A stretch of 5,802 nucleotides of DNA from Coriobacteriales bacterium (lineage in GTDB: Bacteria; Actinomycetota; Coriobacteriia; Coriobacteriales; UBA8131), in assembly GCA_031286245.1 (NCBI GenBank), contig JAITUO010000023.1, positions 1 to 5,802 of the forward strand, read 5' to 3'. Below, piece by piece: positions 4,152 through 5,802 of the stretch (the first letter of the stretch is position 1; every line of letters begins with the position of its first letter). The notes under the pieces were generated by a model. It searched no databases. It saw only the letters and a program-made list of their open reading frames with translations, and had not been told where the DNA came from. The translations under genes and the position numbers were made by a program.

Positions 4152-5792
4152 ATGCCAAAGAAGATTCAATTCAATGCAGATGCCCGTGGCTCTTTAGCTG
4201 CCGGCGTAAACAAACTGGCCAACACTGTGAAGGTCACCCTTGGCCCGAAAGGCCGTTATGTTGCTTTGGAACGCACCTATGGCGCTCCGATTATCTCCAA
4301 TGACGGAGTGACCGTCGCCAAGGAGATCGAGCTGGAGGACAAGGTTGAGCACATGGGTGCCCTGCTGGTCCGCGAAGTCGCTGTCAAGACTAATGATGCG
4401 GCCGGTGACGGTACTACTACCGCCACGCTGCTGGCTCAGGTCATGGTCAACGAGGGCTTGCGCAATGTGGCCGCCGGAGCTAATCCACTGGCCATTCGCC
4501 GTGGTATTGAAAAAGCGGTCGATGCGGTTGTCGATCACATCAAAGCTGACTCAGTCAACGTCGTTGGCACTGAGCAGATCGCCAATGTCGGCACCATTTC
4601 AGCCGGTGACGAGTTGATCGGGAGCAAAATCGCGGAGGCCATGGATGTCGTCGGCTATGACGGCGTTATCACCGTCGAGGAAAGCCAGACCTTCGGCATC
4701 GAGATCGAGACTGTAGAAGGCATGCAGATCGACAAGGGTTACATCTCTCCCTACATGGCGACCGATATGACCCGCATGGAAGCCCAACTCCGGGATCCCT
4801 ACATTTTGTTGACTCCCCAGAAGATCACTGCAATCCAGGACATTTTACCGGTGCTTGAAGCTATTATGCAGGCTGGTCGTCCTCTGCTGATCGTATGTGA
4901 GGATTTTGAGGGAGAAGCTCTGGCCACAGTACTCCTGAACCGTTTGCGTGGCACTTTGAACTGCGTGGCTGTCAAAGCTCCTGGTTTTGGTGACCGCCGC
5001 AAACGCATGCTTGAGGATATCGCCATCGTGACCGGCGGTCAGGTTATTTCTGAAGACTTCGGCATGCGCTTGACTGATGCAACTTTAGACATGCTGGGCC
5101 GCGCCAAGACCGTTACAGTCAATAAAGACGTGGCGATCATCGTCGATGGCGCCGGTACCAAAGAAGAGATCAATGCCCGGGCAGAGCAGATCAGGGTTGA
5201 AATGGAACGTACCGATTCTGAGTTCGACCGTGAGAAGCTGCAAGAGCGCATTGCCAAACTGGCCGGTGGCGTTGCTGTCATCAAGGTCGGTGCTGCTACC
5301 GAGGTCGAGTTAAAAGAGCGCAAAAGCCGCATCGAAGATGCTCTGCAGGCTACCCGTGCTGCTGTTGAGGAAGGCATTGTCGCTGGTGGTGGCGTTGTTT
5401 TGCTGAATGCTCTGGAGGCCTTGGACAACTTGGCGATTTCTGATCCGGACGAGCTGGTCGGTGTTTCAATTATTCGTCATTCGCTGATTGCTCCTTTGAA
5501 AGTAATTGCTGACAACGCTGGTTTTGAAGGTTCAGTTGTTGTGGAGAAGGTTAAGGAGCTTCCAGTTGGTTATGGCTTGAATTCGATTACCGGTGAATAT
5601 GGTGACATGATTGCTATGGGTATCATCGATCCCACCAAGGTCACCCGCTGTGCACTGCAGAATGCTGCTTCAGTGGCTTCGATGATCCTGATACCTGAGG
5701 CAACTATTTCCGAGCTGCCGAAAGAGGGGCCAGACGCCGCTCAGGTCGCAGCCATGAATGCCGCTGCCGCAGCCGGTGGAGGTATGTACTAA
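4152..5792 (+). CDS. groEL: Chaperonin GroEL (Cpn60)
   Basis: The 546-residue product is a full-length 60-kDa chaperonin that forms the double-ring ATP-driven folding chamber with GroES. Visible motifs include the nucleotide-binding TLGPKGR (29-35) and NDGVTVAKE (50-58), AAGDGTTTATLL (83-94) with the magnesium-binding Asp86, the catalytic Asp396 in RIEDALQATRAAVEEG (equivalent to E. coli Asp398), and the Gly-rich AGGG (411-414). The C-terminal tail is short (AAAAAGGGMY), with one GGGM rather than a run of GGM repeats. The segment ASMILIPEATISELP (508-522) differs from the more usual TTE or MTE wording after the LQNAASVAS motif but keeps length and frame. The ATG is preceded by AAGGGG (4137-4142) at nine bases. 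The gene ends ten bases before the right edge; no terminator is visible. From memory, the sequence is closest to coriobacterial GroELs. Confidence 0.98.
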   Translation: MPKKIQFNADARGSLAAGVNKLANTVKVTLGPKGRYVALERTYGAPIISNDGVTVAKEIELEDKVEHMGALLVREVAVKTNDAAGDGTTTATLLAQVMVNEGLRNVAAGANPLAIRRGIEKAVDAVVDHIKADSVNVVGTEQIANVGTISAGDELIGSKIAEAMDVVGYDGVITVEESQTFGIEIETVEGMQIDKGYISPYMATDMTRMEAQLRDPYILLTPQKITAIQDILPVLEAIMQAGRPLLIVCEDFEGEALATVLLNRLRGTLNCVAVKAPGFGDRRKRMLEDIAIVTGGQVISEDFGMRLTDATLDMLGRAKTVTVNKDVAIIVDGAGTKEEINARAEQIRVEMERTDSEFDREKLQERIAKLAGGVAVIKVGAATEVELKERKSRIEDALQATRAAVEEGIVAGGGVVLLNALEALDNLAISDPDELVGVSIIRHSLIAPLKVIADNAGFEGSVVVEKVKELPVGYGLNSITGEYGDMIAMGIIDPTKVTRCALQNAASVASMILIPEATISELPKEGPDAAQVAAMNAAAAAGGGMY

Positions 5793-5802
5793 GAGGTAGG
5801 AA

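Noticed and set aside
2493..5792. Long minus-strand open frames opposite the NlpC/P60 gene, groES and groEL
   Set aside because: They are antisense shadows of strongly conserved genes, with no ribosome binding sites or recognisable domains.

Overview
The window looks like chromosomal DNA of an anaerobic actinobacterium, most likely class Coriobacteriia. The main reasons are the GroEL sequence, which from memory resembles coriobacterial GroELs (for example the GPKGRYVALE segment and short AAAAAGGGMY tail), an intact CIRCE operator before groES, and a twin-arginine-exported NlpC/P60 protein. The taxonomic call is inference; no search was run.

Layout. Positions 1-681 hold two minus-strand genes. 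One is a short COG0523/CobW-type P-loop GTPase with a CxCC metal-binding motif. Directly downstream, overlapping by one base (TGATG), is the start of a second protein whose first 24 residues are rich in His, Cys, Asp and Glu; it runs off the left edge. The pair looks like a metal-handling operon. It has its own promoter-like sequence at about 775-747 and a perfect 7-bp palindrome in the leader.

Positions about 730-2490 are a 1.75-kb stretch, visibly more AT-rich than the genes, with no intact gene that I can support. It contains a 47-bp imperfect inverted repeat (866-1061), a broken gene for a small membrane-anchored XRE-family helix-turn-helix protein (1132-1428, minus strand; TAA where the family usually has Gln), a 110-bp element with perfect 31-bp inverted arms (1679-1788), and two smaller inverted repeats (1959-1997 and 2022-2043). 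It reads as a landing zone for small repeats and decaying genes.

Positions 2493-3608 encode an exported cell-wall hydrolase: Tat signal, long coiled coil, C-terminal NlpC/P60 peptidase. Positions 3732-5792 are the groES-groEL chaperonin operon under a CIRCE/HrcA heat-shock operator. Both chaperonin genes look intact, and groEL ends ten bases before the right edge.

Nothing here amounts to a clear undescribed system. The most unusual content is the cluster of palindromic elements and the nonsense-interrupted HTH gene in the central region, plus the minimal CobW-like GTPase coupled to a His/Cys-rich partner.
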